Assembly (NCBI RefSeq): GCF_013035425.1
Contig: NZ_WQHX01000008.1
Coordinates: 62,001-126,000 of the forward strand
DNA: 64,000 nucleotides
Reading direction: 5' to 3'
DNA from: Ruegeria arenilitoris
GTDB lineage: Bacteria; Pseudomonadota; Alphaproteobacteria; Rhodobacterales; Rhodobacteraceae
The position numbers were made by a program, and so were the translations under genes. Positions 7,974-16,965 of this stretch are shown here, piece by piece (position 1 is the stretch's first letter; every line of letters begins with the position of its first letter). The notes under the pieces were generated by a model. That model saw nothing but the letters and a program-made list of their open reading frames with translations. It ran no database searches and had not been told where the DNA came from.

Positions 7974-9107
7974 TTAACGGAGAAGACTTTCAGCTTGTTT
8001 CGGCGTGAGTATATCAGGCCGATCACATGTCGTCGTAACCTCGATCCAACGGCGCTGTTCCGCCGCATTCAAAATCGCTGTCATGACTTCTACAACGTGT
8101 GTCGCCAACTCGAGACTGCAGCGGTGCGGCACATTTTGGATAATGGCCGAAGCCATATCTGCAAGCCCAGCGCAACGATAATTGGCGCGGCTGAGTCCGC
8201 TCCCGTCTTTTGTATTGATCACTGAAAACGGATGAGCTCGTTCCGCAATTTCGGCAGTTTCTCCAGTTGCATCCGTCATACAAACTTCACCGCCGAAGAA
8301 ATTTGGATCAGGTACAAAAAGTGATCCGGTGGTGCCGTAAAGCTCCATGTTTGCGTGACGATGATCCCAAACGTCCCAGCTCGCCCCTAGGGTCACCAAT
8401 GCGCCACAAACGAACTCGAGGATTGCGTGAATGTTCGTTGGAGTTTCGACCCCAACTTCTTCGCCTTCTCGTGGGCCATTGCCGATTGTACGTGTCCTGA
8501 AACCGGTCGATGCCATGGCTGTTACCGACTTTACGGGTCCGATCAACTGCACAAGGTTGGTCAAGTAGTAGGGTCCGAGATCAAGAATGGGGCCGCCACC
8601 GGGTTGGAAGAAAAAATCAGGGTTGGGATGCCAGGCTTCCATTCCGTGCGACATTACATGGCAAGTTCCGCCTATGATCTTACCAACCTGACCTTCGTCT
8701 ATCGCTGCCCGGGCAAGCTGATGTGCGCCACCAAGGAACGTATCCGGCGCCGACCCGACCCTAAGCCCCTTGCTTTGCGCAAGTTGGCGAATCTCTTCGC
8801 CTTCCTTCAGGGTTAGAACAAAGGGCTTCTCAGAATAAGCGTGTTTGCCGTTCTCCAATATTCGTTTCGTTACTTCAAAATGAGCGGCAGGGACGGTCAG
8901 GTTGACGATAATTTCGATGTCGTCCGCAGCAAGCAGGTCGTCAATCGCAACGGCTCTCACGCCAAATTCTTGAGCTCGGGCTTCGGCAGCTTGCATGTCC
9001 AGATCAGCTACTGCCCGGACTTCGAGGAAATTGAACAAGGGCGCCAACTCCAGGTAGGCGGCCGAGATATTTCCACATCCGATGATACCAATTCCAAGGT
9101 TCCTCAT
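7974..9107 (-). CDS. Gfo/Idh/MocA family NAD(P)-dependent sugar dehydrogenase
   Basis: 377 residues from ATG 9107, preceded by GAGGGG. The N-terminal Rossmann part shows GIIGCGNIS and the conserved EKP triad (SEKPF), followed by the C-terminal alpha/beta domain with DLGPYYLTNLV. The family oxidises or reduces sugars, inositols and their derivatives. It is the last gene of the sugar-transport operon, starting 11 bp after the isomerase gene. Together with the TIM-barrel protein it probably processes the imported sugar, for example through a 3-keto intermediate as in several glycoside pathways (inference). The exact sugar is not evident. Confidence 0.88.
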   Translation of the reverse strand: MRNLGIGIIGCGNISAAYLELAPLFNFLEVRAVADLDMQAAEARAQEFGVRAVAIDDLLAADDIEIIVNLTVPAAHFEVTKRILENGKHAYSEKPFVLTLKEGEEIRQLAQSKGLRVGSAPDTFLGGAHQLARAAIDEGQVGKIIGGTCHVMSHGMEAWHPNPDFFFQPGGGPILDLGPYYLTNLVQLIGPVKSVTAMASTGFRTRTIGNGPREGEEVGVETPTNIHAILEFVCGALVTLGASWDVWDHRHANMELYGTTGSLFVPDPNFFGGEVCMTDATGETAEIAERAHPFSVINTKDGSGLSRANYRCAGLADMASAIIQNVPHRCSLELATHVVEVMTAILNAAEQRRWIEVTTTCDRPDILTPKQAESLLR

Positions 9108-9118
9108 GACAAAGCCCC

Positions 9119-9859
9119 TCAGAACGCCCGAACACTGGCAAGCGAACGGGTTGCCATGCGTTTATGATCACTCGGTTTATCGTGTTCGATGATGTAGCGT
9201 TCAACGCCTGCTGTATCCATTGCCCGCTTGATGGCAGCCCAATCCAAGATACCGTGACCTACGTCGGACCAACCGTCTTCGTCCTTGTTCTCGCCCTGCG
9301 GAGCGACGTCCTTTACATGAACGGCAACTATTTTGCCAGACAACCTTTCCAGCCATTGGACAGGATCCTGACCCGCGACCTTGACCCAAGCAAGATCAAG
9401 CTCAATTCCGATATCTTCCGAGGCGGCAGCGATCAGATCCAAAGGCATGACACCTTCGACTGAACTCAGTTCGAATTCGTGGTTGTGCCACGCAAACTGT
9501 AATCCTGCCGCAACTATAGGCTCACTGGCCTTCGCCAGCCTCTCACTAAAAGACTTCCACCCTGCTGCAGTTGTTGGCCGGTCTGATGGGGCCAGGAAAG
9601 GAATGACAACAACTTGAATGCCCAGCGCCTTTGCCGTCTCGACGGCTCGTTCAGGGTTATTCTCAACAAAATCCAAAGAGAAATGAGCCGTCGGCATCTT
9701 GAGGTTGTTGGCCTCAAGCATCGCCGCAGTTCTGGACGGGTCCTCAAAATATGGTCCGAACCCTTCAACTTCTGTTATACCGAGTTCAGCGAGCATCGAA
9801 AAAGTCTCCTCGGCGTCCCAATCACGCGAAGAATAAAGCTGGTAAGAAATGGATGGCAT
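9119..9859 (-). CDS. TIM-barrel sugar phosphate isomerase/epimerase (AP endonuclease 2 superfamily)
   Basis: The frame is open upstream to 10069, but ATG 9859 has a strong GGAAGGAC site and begins the family-typical YQLYSSRDW sequence, giving 246 residues. The xylose-isomerase-like barrel is supported by EVEGFGPYF, the WHNHEFEL strand, ELDLAWV and VHVKDV, which carry the usual metal-binding acidic and His residues. Such proteins isomerise or epimerise keto-sugars and often sit beside Gfo/Idh/MocA dehydrogenases, as here. It lies between the ABC ATPase and the dehydrogenase in the same operon. Confidence 0.85.
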   Translation of the reverse strand: MPSISYQLYSSRDWDAEETFSMLAELGITEVEGFGPYFEDPSRTAAMLEANNLKMPTAHFSLDFVENNPERAVETAKALGIQVVVIPFLAPSDRPTTAAGWKSFSERLAKASEPIVAAGLQFAWHNHEFELSSVEGVMPLDLIAAASEDIGIELDLAWVKVAGQDPVQWLERLSGKIVAVHVKDVAPQGENKDEDGWSDVGHGILDWAAIKRAMDTAGVERYIIEHDKPSDHKRMATRSLASVRAF

Positions 9860-9902
9860 AGAATGTCCTTCCGAAACGGTGTTGGAATTGCGCGAGTGGC
9901 GG

Positions 9903-10982
9903 TCAGAGCCGCAACTCAGTTTGTTTATCAAAAAGCGATGCCCGCGACGGATTGAGACCAATACGAAGGGTTTCACCGACTGAAACCTTAGCCTGCCCAT
10001 CCATCCGCACCCGAAAAGGTGTCCCAGCCAGTTCACAGTCGACCAGAGTATCAGAACCTGTGGGCTCAATAAGGCCGACAGTTACATCCGTCTGAAATGG
10101 CGCATTGCCAACCAGTTCACCAGTCACCACGTGTTCTGGCCGGATGCCAAGAGTGGTTTCACTGTCTGTCGGGCTACCGTTGACAAAATTGTATCCGGTC
10201 ATCGGTATAGAAAGATCACCAAATTCGAACTCTCGCCCTTTAATTCGACCATCCAGAAAATTCATCGAAGGTGACCCGATGAACCCCGCGACGTATTTAT
10301 TGATTGGTTGCCCGTAGATTTCGTCTGGTGTGCCAAGTTGCATGATTTGACCACCGCGCATAATTGCAATTCGATCGGCAAGAGTCATTGCCTCGATCTG
10401 GTCATGCGTTACATAGATCATTGTATTTTCTAGGTTTTGGTGCAGGCGCTTAATTTCGACCCTAAGATCCGCCCGTAATTTGGCATCAAGATTGGAAAGT
10501 GGCTCATCAAACAGAAATACGTCCACATCACGCACCAAAGCCCGCCCAATCGCGACGCGCTGACGTTGCCCGCCGGAAAGAGCAGCGGGTTTGCGCTTCA
10601 GAAGCGGCTCGATCTGCAATACTTCGGACGCCCGTTTGATGCGCTGGGCGATCTCGGTCTTCGGTAACTTGGCGTTTTTTAAACCAAAGGAAAGATTCCC
10701 TTCGACCGTCATCTGTGGATAAAGCGCATAAGACTGGAACACCATTCCTATTCCGCGTTCCGAAGGCTCGGACCAGGTAACGTTGTTGCCATTGATGTGG
10801 ATTTGTCCCGCAGTCACATCAAGCAGCCCCGCGATACAATTCAGCAGGGTAGATTTTCCGCAGCCTGATGATCCGAGCAAAACCAGAAACTCACCTTTTC
10901 CGATTTCCAGATTAAGGTTTTGAAGAACTTTGACTGAGCCGAATTCCAGGTCGAGGTTTTTGATTTCAACCGAATTGTTCAT
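9903..10982 (-). CDS. Sugar ABC transporter ATP-binding protein (MalK/UgpC type)
   Basis: 359 residues with Walker A GSSGCGKST, Q-loop region VFQSYALYP, signature LSGGQRQRVAIGRAL, Walker B FLFDEPLSNLD, and switch His in YVTHDQIEAM. The C-terminal 120 residues form the TOBE/OB regulatory domain (GIRPEHV) that marks MalK/UgpC-type ATPases of carbohydrate importers. It energises the two permeases encoded just upstream, with only 6 bp between stop and start. No frameshift or missing catalytic residue is seen. Confidence 0.93.
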   Translation of the reverse strand: MNNSVEIKNLDLEFGSVKVLQNLNLEIGKGEFLVLLGSSGCGKSTLLNCIAGLLDVTAGQIHINGNNVTWSEPSERGIGMVFQSYALYPQMTVEGNLSFGLKNAKLPKTEIAQRIKRASEVLQIEPLLKRKPAALSGGQRQRVAIGRALVRDVDVFLFDEPLSNLDAKLRADLRVEIKRLHQNLENTMIYVTHDQIEAMTLADRIAIMRGGQIMQLGTPDEIYGQPINKYVAGFIGSPSMNFLDGRIKGREFEFGDLSIPMTGYNFVNGSPTDSETTLGIRPEHVVTGELVGNAPFQTDVTVGLIEPTGSDTLVDCELAGTPFRVRMDGQAKVSVGETLRIGLNPSRASLFDKQTELRL

Positions 10983-10988
10983 ACGAAT

Positions 10989-11894
10989 TCACCCTTTGAC
11001 TGCGCCAGCGGCGATACCGCGAACGAAGAGTTTCCCGGAAACAAAGTAAATAGTGAGAGGGACAAGGCCAGTTATAATCGTTGCGGCCATGTTGACGTTA
11101 TATTCCTTAACCCCTTGCGTGGAATTAACGATGTTATTGAGCGCCACGGTCATCGGATAGGTTTCAGGTCGTGCGTACACAACCCCAAACAGAAAATCGT
11201 TCCAAATACCAGTGACTTGCAGGATCACGGCAACTGTAAAAATCGGTACCGACATCGGCAACATAATGCGAAAATAGATGCCCCAAAATCCAGCCCCATC
11301 GACGCGGGCGGCCTTGAACAGCTCTTCCGGCAGCGAGGTAAAGTAATTCCGGAAAAGCAGGGTCAGGATGGGCATTCCAAAAATGGTGTGCACAATCACC
11401 AAACCGCCCAGCGAGCCATAGATACCCATCTCGCGTAGCATTATGACGATCGGATAAAGCATCACTTGATAAGGGATGAACGCGCCAAAGATGAGGATAG
11501 TAAAGAAAACATCAGCGCCTTTGAATTTCCAGTTGGCTAGAGCGTAGCCATTAACCGAGGCTATCGCGATCGACATAAATACAGACGGAACCGTAATCTT
11601 GACCGAATTCCAAAATCCGGTGCTGAGTCCGTCGCAAGTCAGGCCGGTGCAGGCCTCGGACCATGCTTTCACCCAAGGAGCAAATGTCACCTCTACAGGC
11701 GGGGAAAAGACGTTCCCCAACCTGATCTCGGGCATACCTTTAAGTGAGGTTATGATCATTACGTAAAGAGGCAACGCATAGTAGATCGCAACAACAAAGA
11801 GTGTGCCGTAGAGAAAAATGTTTCTACGCGAGATGACTTTCCTCGGCTTTGGACCTTGCGGTCCCGACAATGTCGAAGGCGATACATCAACCAC
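10989..11894 (-). CDS. Carbohydrate ABC transporter permease, MalG type
   Basis: Starts at GTG 11894, overlapping the end of the preceding permease by eight bases (GTGGTTGA), which supports this start and translational coupling. The 301-residue protein has six predicted membrane segments and the EAA loop region ELFKAARVDGAGFWGIYFRI that docks on the ATPase. It ends with the FVRGIAAGAVKG tail typical of MalG-like subunits. It works with the MalF-type partner, the binding protein at 12857 and the ATPase at 9903 to import a sugar. Confidence 0.92.
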   Translation of the reverse strand: MVDVSPSTLSGPQGPKPRKVISRRNIFLYGTLFVVAIYYALPLYVMIITSLKGMPEIRLGNVFSPPVEVTFAPWVKAWSEACTGLTCDGLSTGFWNSVKITVPSVFMSIAIASVNGYALANWKFKGADVFFTILIFGAFIPYQVMLYPIVIMLREMGIYGSLGGLVIVHTIFGMPILTLLFRNYFTSLPEELFKAARVDGAGFWGIYFRIMLPMSVPIFTVAVILQVTGIWNDFLFGVVYARPETYPMTVALNNIVNSTQGVKEYNVNMAATIITGLVPLTIYFVSGKLFVRGIAAGAVKG

Positions 11895-12780
11895 GGTTTT
11901 TCGAGCCTCCGAATTCGAGAATTGCCCAGGGAATTACAACCAAAGCCACGGTCAACAGCATCATCGTCGACGCGGCAAAACCCTGACCCAGATTGTTTGC
12001 TCGGAACATCATGTCGTAGACATATTTCGCTGGGACTTCTGTCGAGACACCCGGGCCGCCGCCTGTCTGGGCGACGATGAGGTCATAAATTTTCACAATA
12101 CCTGTGACGACCAAAACCAATGTCGTGATAAAAACCGGTCTCATCATTGGGATGACGATAAATATGTAGGTTTTCCAAGCAGGGATTCCGTCGATACGCG
12201 CTGCTTTCCAGACCTCCTGATCTACACCACGTAACCCGGCGAGCATCAGCACCATAACAAGACCGCTGCCTTGCCAAAGCCCAGCGATCAAGACCCCGAA
12301 TATTGCGATGTCTGCGTTGTAGAGAGGATCGAACGCAAAGCTTTCCCAACCCAGTCCTTGAACAATGCTCTGGATTCCAAAATCGGGGTTTAGGATCCAT
12401 TGCCAAACCAGACCAGTAACAACAAAGCTAAGTGCGTAGGGATAGAGAATGATGGTGCGAACGGTGTTCTCAAACCGGATTTTTTGATCAATCAATGCGG
12501 CTAGAATGAAGCCGATGACAAAAACCAGCACCAACATACACAGGCCATAGATGATCAAGTTCTCGATCGAAACAAGCCATCTGTTGGTCGACCACAGCCT
12601 TTCGTACTGATCTAACCCAACCCATTTGAGCCGAGGTAACAGGCCAGATTTCGTGAAGCTGTAGACAACAGTCCAGGCCGTGCCGCCAACAAATACAAAA
12701 AGCGCTGTTACGATCATCGGGATCGCCGCTATTTTTGCTGACTTGTTGCGAAACAATTGGCTCGGGCGCCCGTTGCTCAT
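11887..12780 (-). CDS. Carbohydrate ABC transporter permease, MalF type
   Basis: The open frame begins at a GTG at 12828, but ATG 12780 has GGGGAAAG upstream and begins a normal N-terminus (SNGRPSQLFRN), giving 297 residues. There are six predicted membrane helices and the EAA motif EVWKAARIDGIPAWKTYIFI. It is the first permease after the binding protein gene, with a 76-bp gap. Together with the MalG-type subunit it forms the membrane channel of the sugar importer. Confidence 0.9.
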   Translation of the reverse strand: MSNGRPSQLFRNKSAKIAAIPMIVTALFVFVGGTAWTVVYSFTKSGLLPRLKWVGLDQYERLWSTNRWLVSIENLIIYGLCMLVLVFVIGFILAALIDQKIRFENTVRTIILYPYALSFVVTGLVWQWILNPDFGIQSIVQGLGWESFAFDPLYNADIAIFGVLIAGLWQGSGLVMVLMLAGLRGVDQEVWKAARIDGIPAWKTYIFIVIPMMRPVFITTLVLVVTGIVKIYDLIVAQTGGGPGVSTEVPAKYVYDMMFRANNLGQGFAASTMMLLTVALVVIPWAILEFGGSKNRG

Positions 12781-12856
12781 GCGCTTTCCCCAACTCAAAT
12801 ATTGAACGGTAGTTTGCGGTCGACCCACCTTTTTGGTTGATCGACCGCGCTTCTGT

Positions 12857-14083
12857 TTATTCGGCGTTTTCGATAATCGTCACGAATTGCGCCTGAGCGT
12901 CCTCAGCCGTTATCGAAGGATCAGCGAAGAATTCGACGAAGAGCGTGCTGATCTGGTCGGCCGTGTCAGGCGTGTTCAGCATCGCTGTGTCAGGCAGCAG
13001 GGCGCCTTCGCTCAGAAGTTTCAGGCCCTTCTGCATGCAGTCGTTTGCAGTCGACAAATCAATATCACCGCGAACAGGCAGCGAACCTTTTTTCAAATTG
13101 AACGCCACTTGCGTTTCAGGTTTCAGCATCAGTTTTGCCAATTCAGTCTGCGCTGCGACTTGCGCTTCATCCTCCAACACCGGGAAATAGAAGGCATCAC
13201 CTCCGGTGCTCAGCAGCTCGGTCATGCCCAAACCGGGCAGGCAACTATAATCTTCACCGGCGACTTGTTCAGCCATGGCAAATTCACCTTGCGCCCAGTC
13301 ACCCATGACCTGACCTCCGGCCTGCCCGGTGATTACGAGATTAGTTGCGTCATTCCAGTTTTGTACCGTTGATTCTGCGGCCATGGCGCGCGCGGTTTCA
13401 GCCGCTTTGAACACCGCTGCCACATCCTCGCCCCCGGCGATCTCAACATTTTTGTCGCCGTACACAGACATAAAGACGTCATTTGATACCAAAGCAGCAA
13501 AGAGCACATTAAACAGCCCGCGCTGTTGCCAACCTTGTTGTCCCAGCGCCAGAGGGAGCTTTCCAGCCTCCTGAAGTTTTGGCGCGGATGCTACGAATTC
13601 TTCCCAATTGGTGGGAACCGGCAGTCCTGCATCTTCGTAGGCTTTGTGCGACAACCATATCCACTGCCAAGAGTGAATATTTACAGGCGCGCAATAAATG
13701 CGCCCGTCTACGGTGCATGCGTCAAGCAATGTCGAAGGGTTTACGATATCCTTCCAACCCTCTGCCTCGGCAATATCCGTGATGTCGCGTAAAAGACCTG
13801 CTTCAATCAATTCTTCGGCCTGACGCCCATGGTTGAACTGGAAGGCGCCCATCGGATCTCCGCCGGTCAATCGACTGACCATTACTGCCCTCGCCGCCTC
13901 TCCGCCAGCGATTGCCGCGTCAACCCAAGTGTTTCCCGATGCATTGAATGCGTCTGCGAATTCCTTCACCGCCGCAGCTTCGCCACCAGAAGTCCACCAA
14001 TGCATGACTTCCAGCTCGGTAGCAGCAGCGCTGGACGCCGCGACAATCGCTGTTGCTGATAACAGCCCTTTGACCCGATTCAT
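12857..14083 (-). CDS. Sugar ABC transporter substrate-binding protein (family 1, UgpB/MalE class)
   Basis: 408 residues from ATG 14083 with an excellent GGGAGGAA site. An N-terminal signal peptide (about residues 1-21, ending SSAAA) directs it to the periplasm. The mature part begins with LEVMHWWTSGGE, the common opening of COG1653 carbohydrate-binding proteins, and aromatic patches such as SWQWIWLS are candidates for sugar stacking. It is the first gene of the operon and lies directly downstream of two operator palindromes, so it should be the most strongly regulated gene of the set. Glucosides or other oligosaccharides are possible ligands. Confidence 0.92.
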   Translation of the reverse strand: MNRVKGLLSATAIVAASSAAATELEVMHWWTSGGEAAAVKEFADAFNASGNTWVDAAIAGGEAARAVMVSRLTGGDPMGAFQFNHGRQAEELIEAGLLRDITDIAEAEGWKDIVNPSTLLDACTVDGRIYCAPVNIHSWQWIWLSHKAYEDAGLPVPTNWEEFVASAPKLQEAGKLPLALGQQGWQQRGLFNVLFAALVSNDVFMSVYGDKNVEIAGGEDVAAVFKAAETARAMAAESTVQNWNDATNLVITGQAGGQVMGDWAQGEFAMAEQVAGEDYSCLPGLGMTELLSTGGDAFYFPVLEDEAQVAAQTELAKLMLKPETQVAFNLKKGSLPVRGDIDLSTANDCMQKGLKLLSEGALLPDTAMLNTPDTADQISTLFVEFFADPSITAEDAQAQFVTIIENAE

Positions 14084-14097
14084 GTCTTCCTCCCAAT

Positions 14098-14131
14098 CTA
14101 TAACGTTATAGGTCGATCTATAACGTTATAG
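14098..14131. promoter_or_regulatory. Two identical LacI-type operators in tandem
   Basis: The perfect 14-bp palindrome CTATAACGTTATAG occurs at 14098-14111 and again at 14118-14131, with centres 20 bp apart, close to two helical turns. A central CG in an A/T-rich palindrome is typical of LacI-family sites. They sit between the divergent binding-protein gene and the LacI-family gene at 14245, so binding of that regulator is the natural reading. Confidence 0.85.
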
Positions 14132-14144
14132 TTAATGCTTGCAA
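14117..14144 (-). promoter_or_regulatory. Probable promoter of the sugar transport operon
   Basis: On the minus strand TTGCAA (14144-14139) is followed after 16 bases by TATAGA (14122-14117), a fair sigma-70-type match. The upstream operator copy covers the spacer and -10 element, and the second copy lies downstream before the ribosome-binding site. This arrangement fits repression by blocking polymerase. The assignment is by eye. Confidence 0.5.
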
Positions 14145-14244
14145 AGGCTTTTTTTAGACGGCTATATATGGACCGCGCTCTTGCGGAGGAACGACGGAAC
14201 TTGAATACCGAGCCTCAATTATTGCCTTCACGGAGTTGATCGGA

Positions 14245-15297
14245 ATGCGACGAACGACAGCAGATCTTTGCAATTTGAGTTCCGACGAGCTCAAGGCACT
14301 CGTCCGTCCCGGCGAACGTCCGACTTTGAAAACAATTGCAAGAATCAGCGGCTTGGCCGTCGCGACCGTGTCACGTGCGTTGGGCGATGCACCGGACATC
14401 AGCAGCGACACCAAAGAGCTTGTTCGAACCATAGCTCAAGCCATCGGATACGTCCCCAACCGGGCCGGCGTCCGACTGCGCACAGGCAGAACGAACGTCA
14501 TAACATTGGTCGTTCCTGCAGAAGGCGAAGTCATAAACAACGCTTCGAAATTGACGAATTCAATTGCTCTGGAACTTCGGGGCACTCAATTTCATCTAAA
14601 CGTGCTGCCGTGGTTTCCAGACGAAGACTCACTTCGCCCCATCAAATATATCGTCGAAACCCGCTCGGCAGATGCCGTGATCTTCAATATGACTGAGCCC
14701 GAGGACCCCCGAGTCGACTATCTTTTGAAGCGAAATTTCCCTTTCGCGACCCACGGACGCACTATTTGGTGCGACCGACACGCATACTATGATTACGACA
14801 ACACAGCTTTTATGCACGTCGCCCTTAAGCGGCTTGCTGCGCGCGGCCGCAAAAATGTATACGCAATGTTGCCTCCCTCAAGTCAAAACTACTCGCAAGA
14901 TATGTTGCGCGGATTGGAACAGGCGGCTCCGAATCTGGGCCTTACTTTTCGAGTGGCGCAGAACGTGGACAGTGATCAATCTTCCGACGACATCCGTCAT
15001 TGGATCAAGCGCAGATTGTCAATTTCACCTGATATCGATGCCATCATCTGCTCATCGTCAAAGGCAGCGATGGCCGCTATTGTTGCAGTTGAGCAAAGGG
15101 GCAGACGTTTAGGGCAGGACATTGATGTATTCTCAAAGGAGGTTGTCCCAATATTAAAGCTTTTTCGCGAAGATATCCTTGTCGAATTTGAAGACGTTGG
15201 AACCGCGGGTAGCTTTCTTGCGAAAGCAGTTATGAGGCAACTACTACAGCCAAGCCAACCGCTCATGCAGAAGCTCGAGGTCCCAGCAGACGACTAG
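14245..15297 (+). CDS. LacI-family transcriptional regulator of the sugar operon
   Basis: Start chosen at ATG 14245 with GGAG nine bases upstream, rather than the TTG at 14236; 350 residues. The N-terminal helix-turn-helix is clear: TLKTIARISGLAVATVSRAL with the hinge YVPNRAGVRLRTGRT. A periplasmic-binding-protein-like effector domain follows. It is transcribed away from the transport operon and flanks the twin operators, so autoregulation and repression of the operon until the sugar is present are expected. A short extra N-terminal segment of about 25 residues precedes the HTH, unlike the usual LacI start. Confidence 0.9.
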   Translation: MRRTTADLCNLSSDELKALVRPGERPTLKTIARISGLAVATVSRALGDAPDISSDTKELVRTIAQAIGYVPNRAGVRLRTGRTNVITLVVPAEGEVINNASKLTNSIALELRGTQFHLNVLPWFPDEDSLRPIKYIVETRSADAVIFNMTEPEDPRVDYLLKRNFPFATHGRTIWCDRHAYYDYDNTAFMHVALKRLAARGRKNVYAMLPPSSQNYSQDMLRGLEQAAPNLGLTFRVAQNVDSDQSSDDIRHWIKRRLSISPDIDAIICSSSKAAMAAIVAVEQRGRRLGQDIDVFSKEVVPILKLFREDILVEFEDVGTAGSFLAKAVMRQLLQPSQPLMQKLEVPADD

Positions 15298-15327
15298 TAC
15301 CGGTGTGAATTACATAATGCCGCAGAG

Positions 15328-15438
15328 ATGAAGTTTCGTTTCGGTAAGTCGCAAGACCAACGTTCGGTCCTTTGGGGCGGCGTACCTAAAACATTCGAAG
15401 AACGAAACTTCGAGCCATGGACGAACGAAGCTCTGAAG
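15328..15438 (+). other. Short open frame with inverted repeat in the gap after the LacI gene, possible gene relic
   Basis: The 248-bp gap between 15297 and 15546 has no full gene. It holds a 36-codon frame from ATG 15328 to TGA 15438 whose end (EERNFEPWTNEALK) looks protein-like. The frame also contains an 11-bp inverted repeat, GAAGTTTCGTT at 15330-15340 and AACGAAACTTC at 15401-15411. It may be the tail of a lost gene, a small protein, or chance; no ribosome-binding site is convincing. Confidence 0.25.
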
Positions 15439-15545
15439 TGATGCGCAAAACGGCATTCCTCAAGTTACTTGCGCGACCATACGAAGTCTTTTCATTTGAG
15501 TCATGGCGCACATCAATATTCGCTCCAAGATGTTGCCCCTGGCTA

Positions 15546-16517
15546 CTAGTTGAACGCCAACTTCCCTTCTGAATGCAGTCTGCGAAACGCTTCCAACGTC
15601 CAACGGATTCCTTCTGCAGGTTTTACCGAAGGATAGTCCCCAAGATAATCTCTGATTGGCTGGTCACTCAGGTCAGCTGGTACCGGCAACATATCACCGG
15701 TCGTGGTGATCTCGTGTGCTGGATCAAGGCTGGAAAGTATCTCCAGCCCTTCTTCGACAGTCATGCAGGTTCCATTTAGGTCAAAAACAACGGCTCTTTC
15801 ACCATCTTTGCTCACGGATGCTATGAAAGCTGATGCAGCTTCACCTGCATAAAGCCAACTCAATGGTCCTCCGTAAGAAATTCGAAATGGTTTACCGATG
15901 ACAGAATGCGCCAAGCCCACGCTGAACTCTGACGTCATCCCTTGGTCGCGCCCTACCCCGTAAACAACGTTTGGACGAATTCCCACCGACGGCACCCCCC
16001 AATCAAGCGAATAAACTTCTGCAGTGTATTCATTCGCAAGTTTGTATGCGCCATAAAGCGTGGCAATTGTCGGTCCGCCCGGCGGCATTCCGTGGACAGC
16101 AGACGAGCTTGCGTAAGCAAGCCTTTTCAACCCATGTCGGCGCGCGACTTCAAGAACATTTATTGTTCCTTCTACATTCACACGAGCGCCCAACGCCGGG
16201 TCAGCTTTGCAAAAAGGGATCATCAATCCAGCAAGGTGAATCACGGCGGTAACATTGTGCCTACCGCAAATTTCGTAGAGCTGATCCTGATTTGATATAT
16301 CGCCGACTTCCCAGGTTACGCAACTTGCAGCCTCGTCATCAATCAGAAGTGACAATCGCCTTCGATCTTCGCGAAGATCGAAGGCCACGACCTTGGCGCC
16401 AGAGTTTGCAAGGATCGCAACAACCCACGACCCAATACACCCTCCTGCACCGGTAACCAGTATGGTTCCAGTTACCCGAGATGGTTCGATCAAGAATGGT
16501 TCGGTCAGAGAATCCAA
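15546..16517 (-). CDS. NAD-dependent epimerase/dehydratase (extended SDR)
   Basis: 323 residues starting at TTG 16517, the first possible start after an in-frame stop, with GGGAG nine bases upstream. The extended-SDR fold is evident: VTGAGGCIGSWV near residue 21, VIHLAGLMIPF, catalytic SSSAVHG and Y-x3-K in YGAYKLANEY. The family acts on nucleotide sugars, or on sugar lactones and acids in catabolic clusters. It converges with the LacI-type regulator and lies next to the sugar importer, so a role in the same catabolic route is possible but not proven. Confidence 0.82.
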   Translation of the reverse strand: MDSLTEPFLIEPSRVTGTILVTGAGGCIGSWVVAILANSGAKVVAFDLREDRRRLSLLIDDEAASCVTWEVGDISNQDQLYEICGRHNVTAVIHLAGLMIPFCKADPALGARVNVEGTINVLEVARRHGLKRLAYASSSAVHGMPPGGPTIATLYGAYKLANEYTAEVYSLDWGVPSVGIRPNVVYGVGRDQGMTSEFSVGLAHSVIGKPFRISYGGPLSWLYAGEAASAFIASVSKDGERAVVFDLNGTCMTVEEGLEILSSLDPAHEITTTGDMLPVPADLSDQPIRDYLGDYPSVKPAEGIRWTLEAFRRLHSEGKLAFN

Positions 16518-16772
16518 TTTTCACAACTCCCGAAGTTTCCAAATCTAATATGGAAGTGTTAATTACGTTAGTCGACCCACAAGAAATCAGATCGTTTTGG
16601 GCGACAAGCGCCGATCATGCGGGCCCTTCAACGGCGGAAAATGCACACCCGCAAACCGATCATGAGCGCAAGAGGTATTCCTGGTCAAAGCAACCAGGTA
16701 AAAAACTCCAACGTCCACAGCCGATGCAATAGTACATAAAACATTGTTGGAAAAAATTACTCTGTCAAAAAA

Positions 16773-16849
16773 TGGCGACCCCGGCAGGATTCGAACCTGC
16801 AACCTGTCCCTTAGGAGGGGGCTGCTCTATCCAGTTGAGCCACGGGGCC
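16773..16849 (-). tRNA. tRNA-Arg (anticodon CCU)
   Basis: Read on the minus strand the sequence folds into a full cloverleaf: acceptor stem GGCCCCG pairing with CGGGGTC (one G-U pair), D arm with GGCTCAACTGGATAGAGC, anticodon loop CTCCTAA with anticodon CCT, T arm GCAGGTTCGAATCCTGC, and encoded CCA. It decodes AGG. Its 3' end is intact and I see no duplicated fragment or integrase, so it does not look like an occupied attachment site. Confidence 0.96.
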
Positions 16850-16965
16850 TCGCAAGGTTCTCTGTAGCTTGGTTTTCTGGGGATGTCATGACCTTTGCGT
16901 AGCAGTTGTAAAATACGTCTTGTTCACGCTACCATCCGGCAAAACAACAACGCAGGTGCCCTCTC

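Noticed and set aside
7778..8068. 96-codon minus frame overlapping the end of the Gfo/Idh/MocA gene
   Set aside because: It overlaps a well-supported gene in another frame, has no ribosome-binding site and no recognisable protein pattern. The 244-bp gap at 7730-7973 is best left without a gene.
16773..16849. tRNA-Arg as integration site of a genomic island
   Set aside because: No integrase, no repeated tRNA end and no change in neighbouring gene character were seen.
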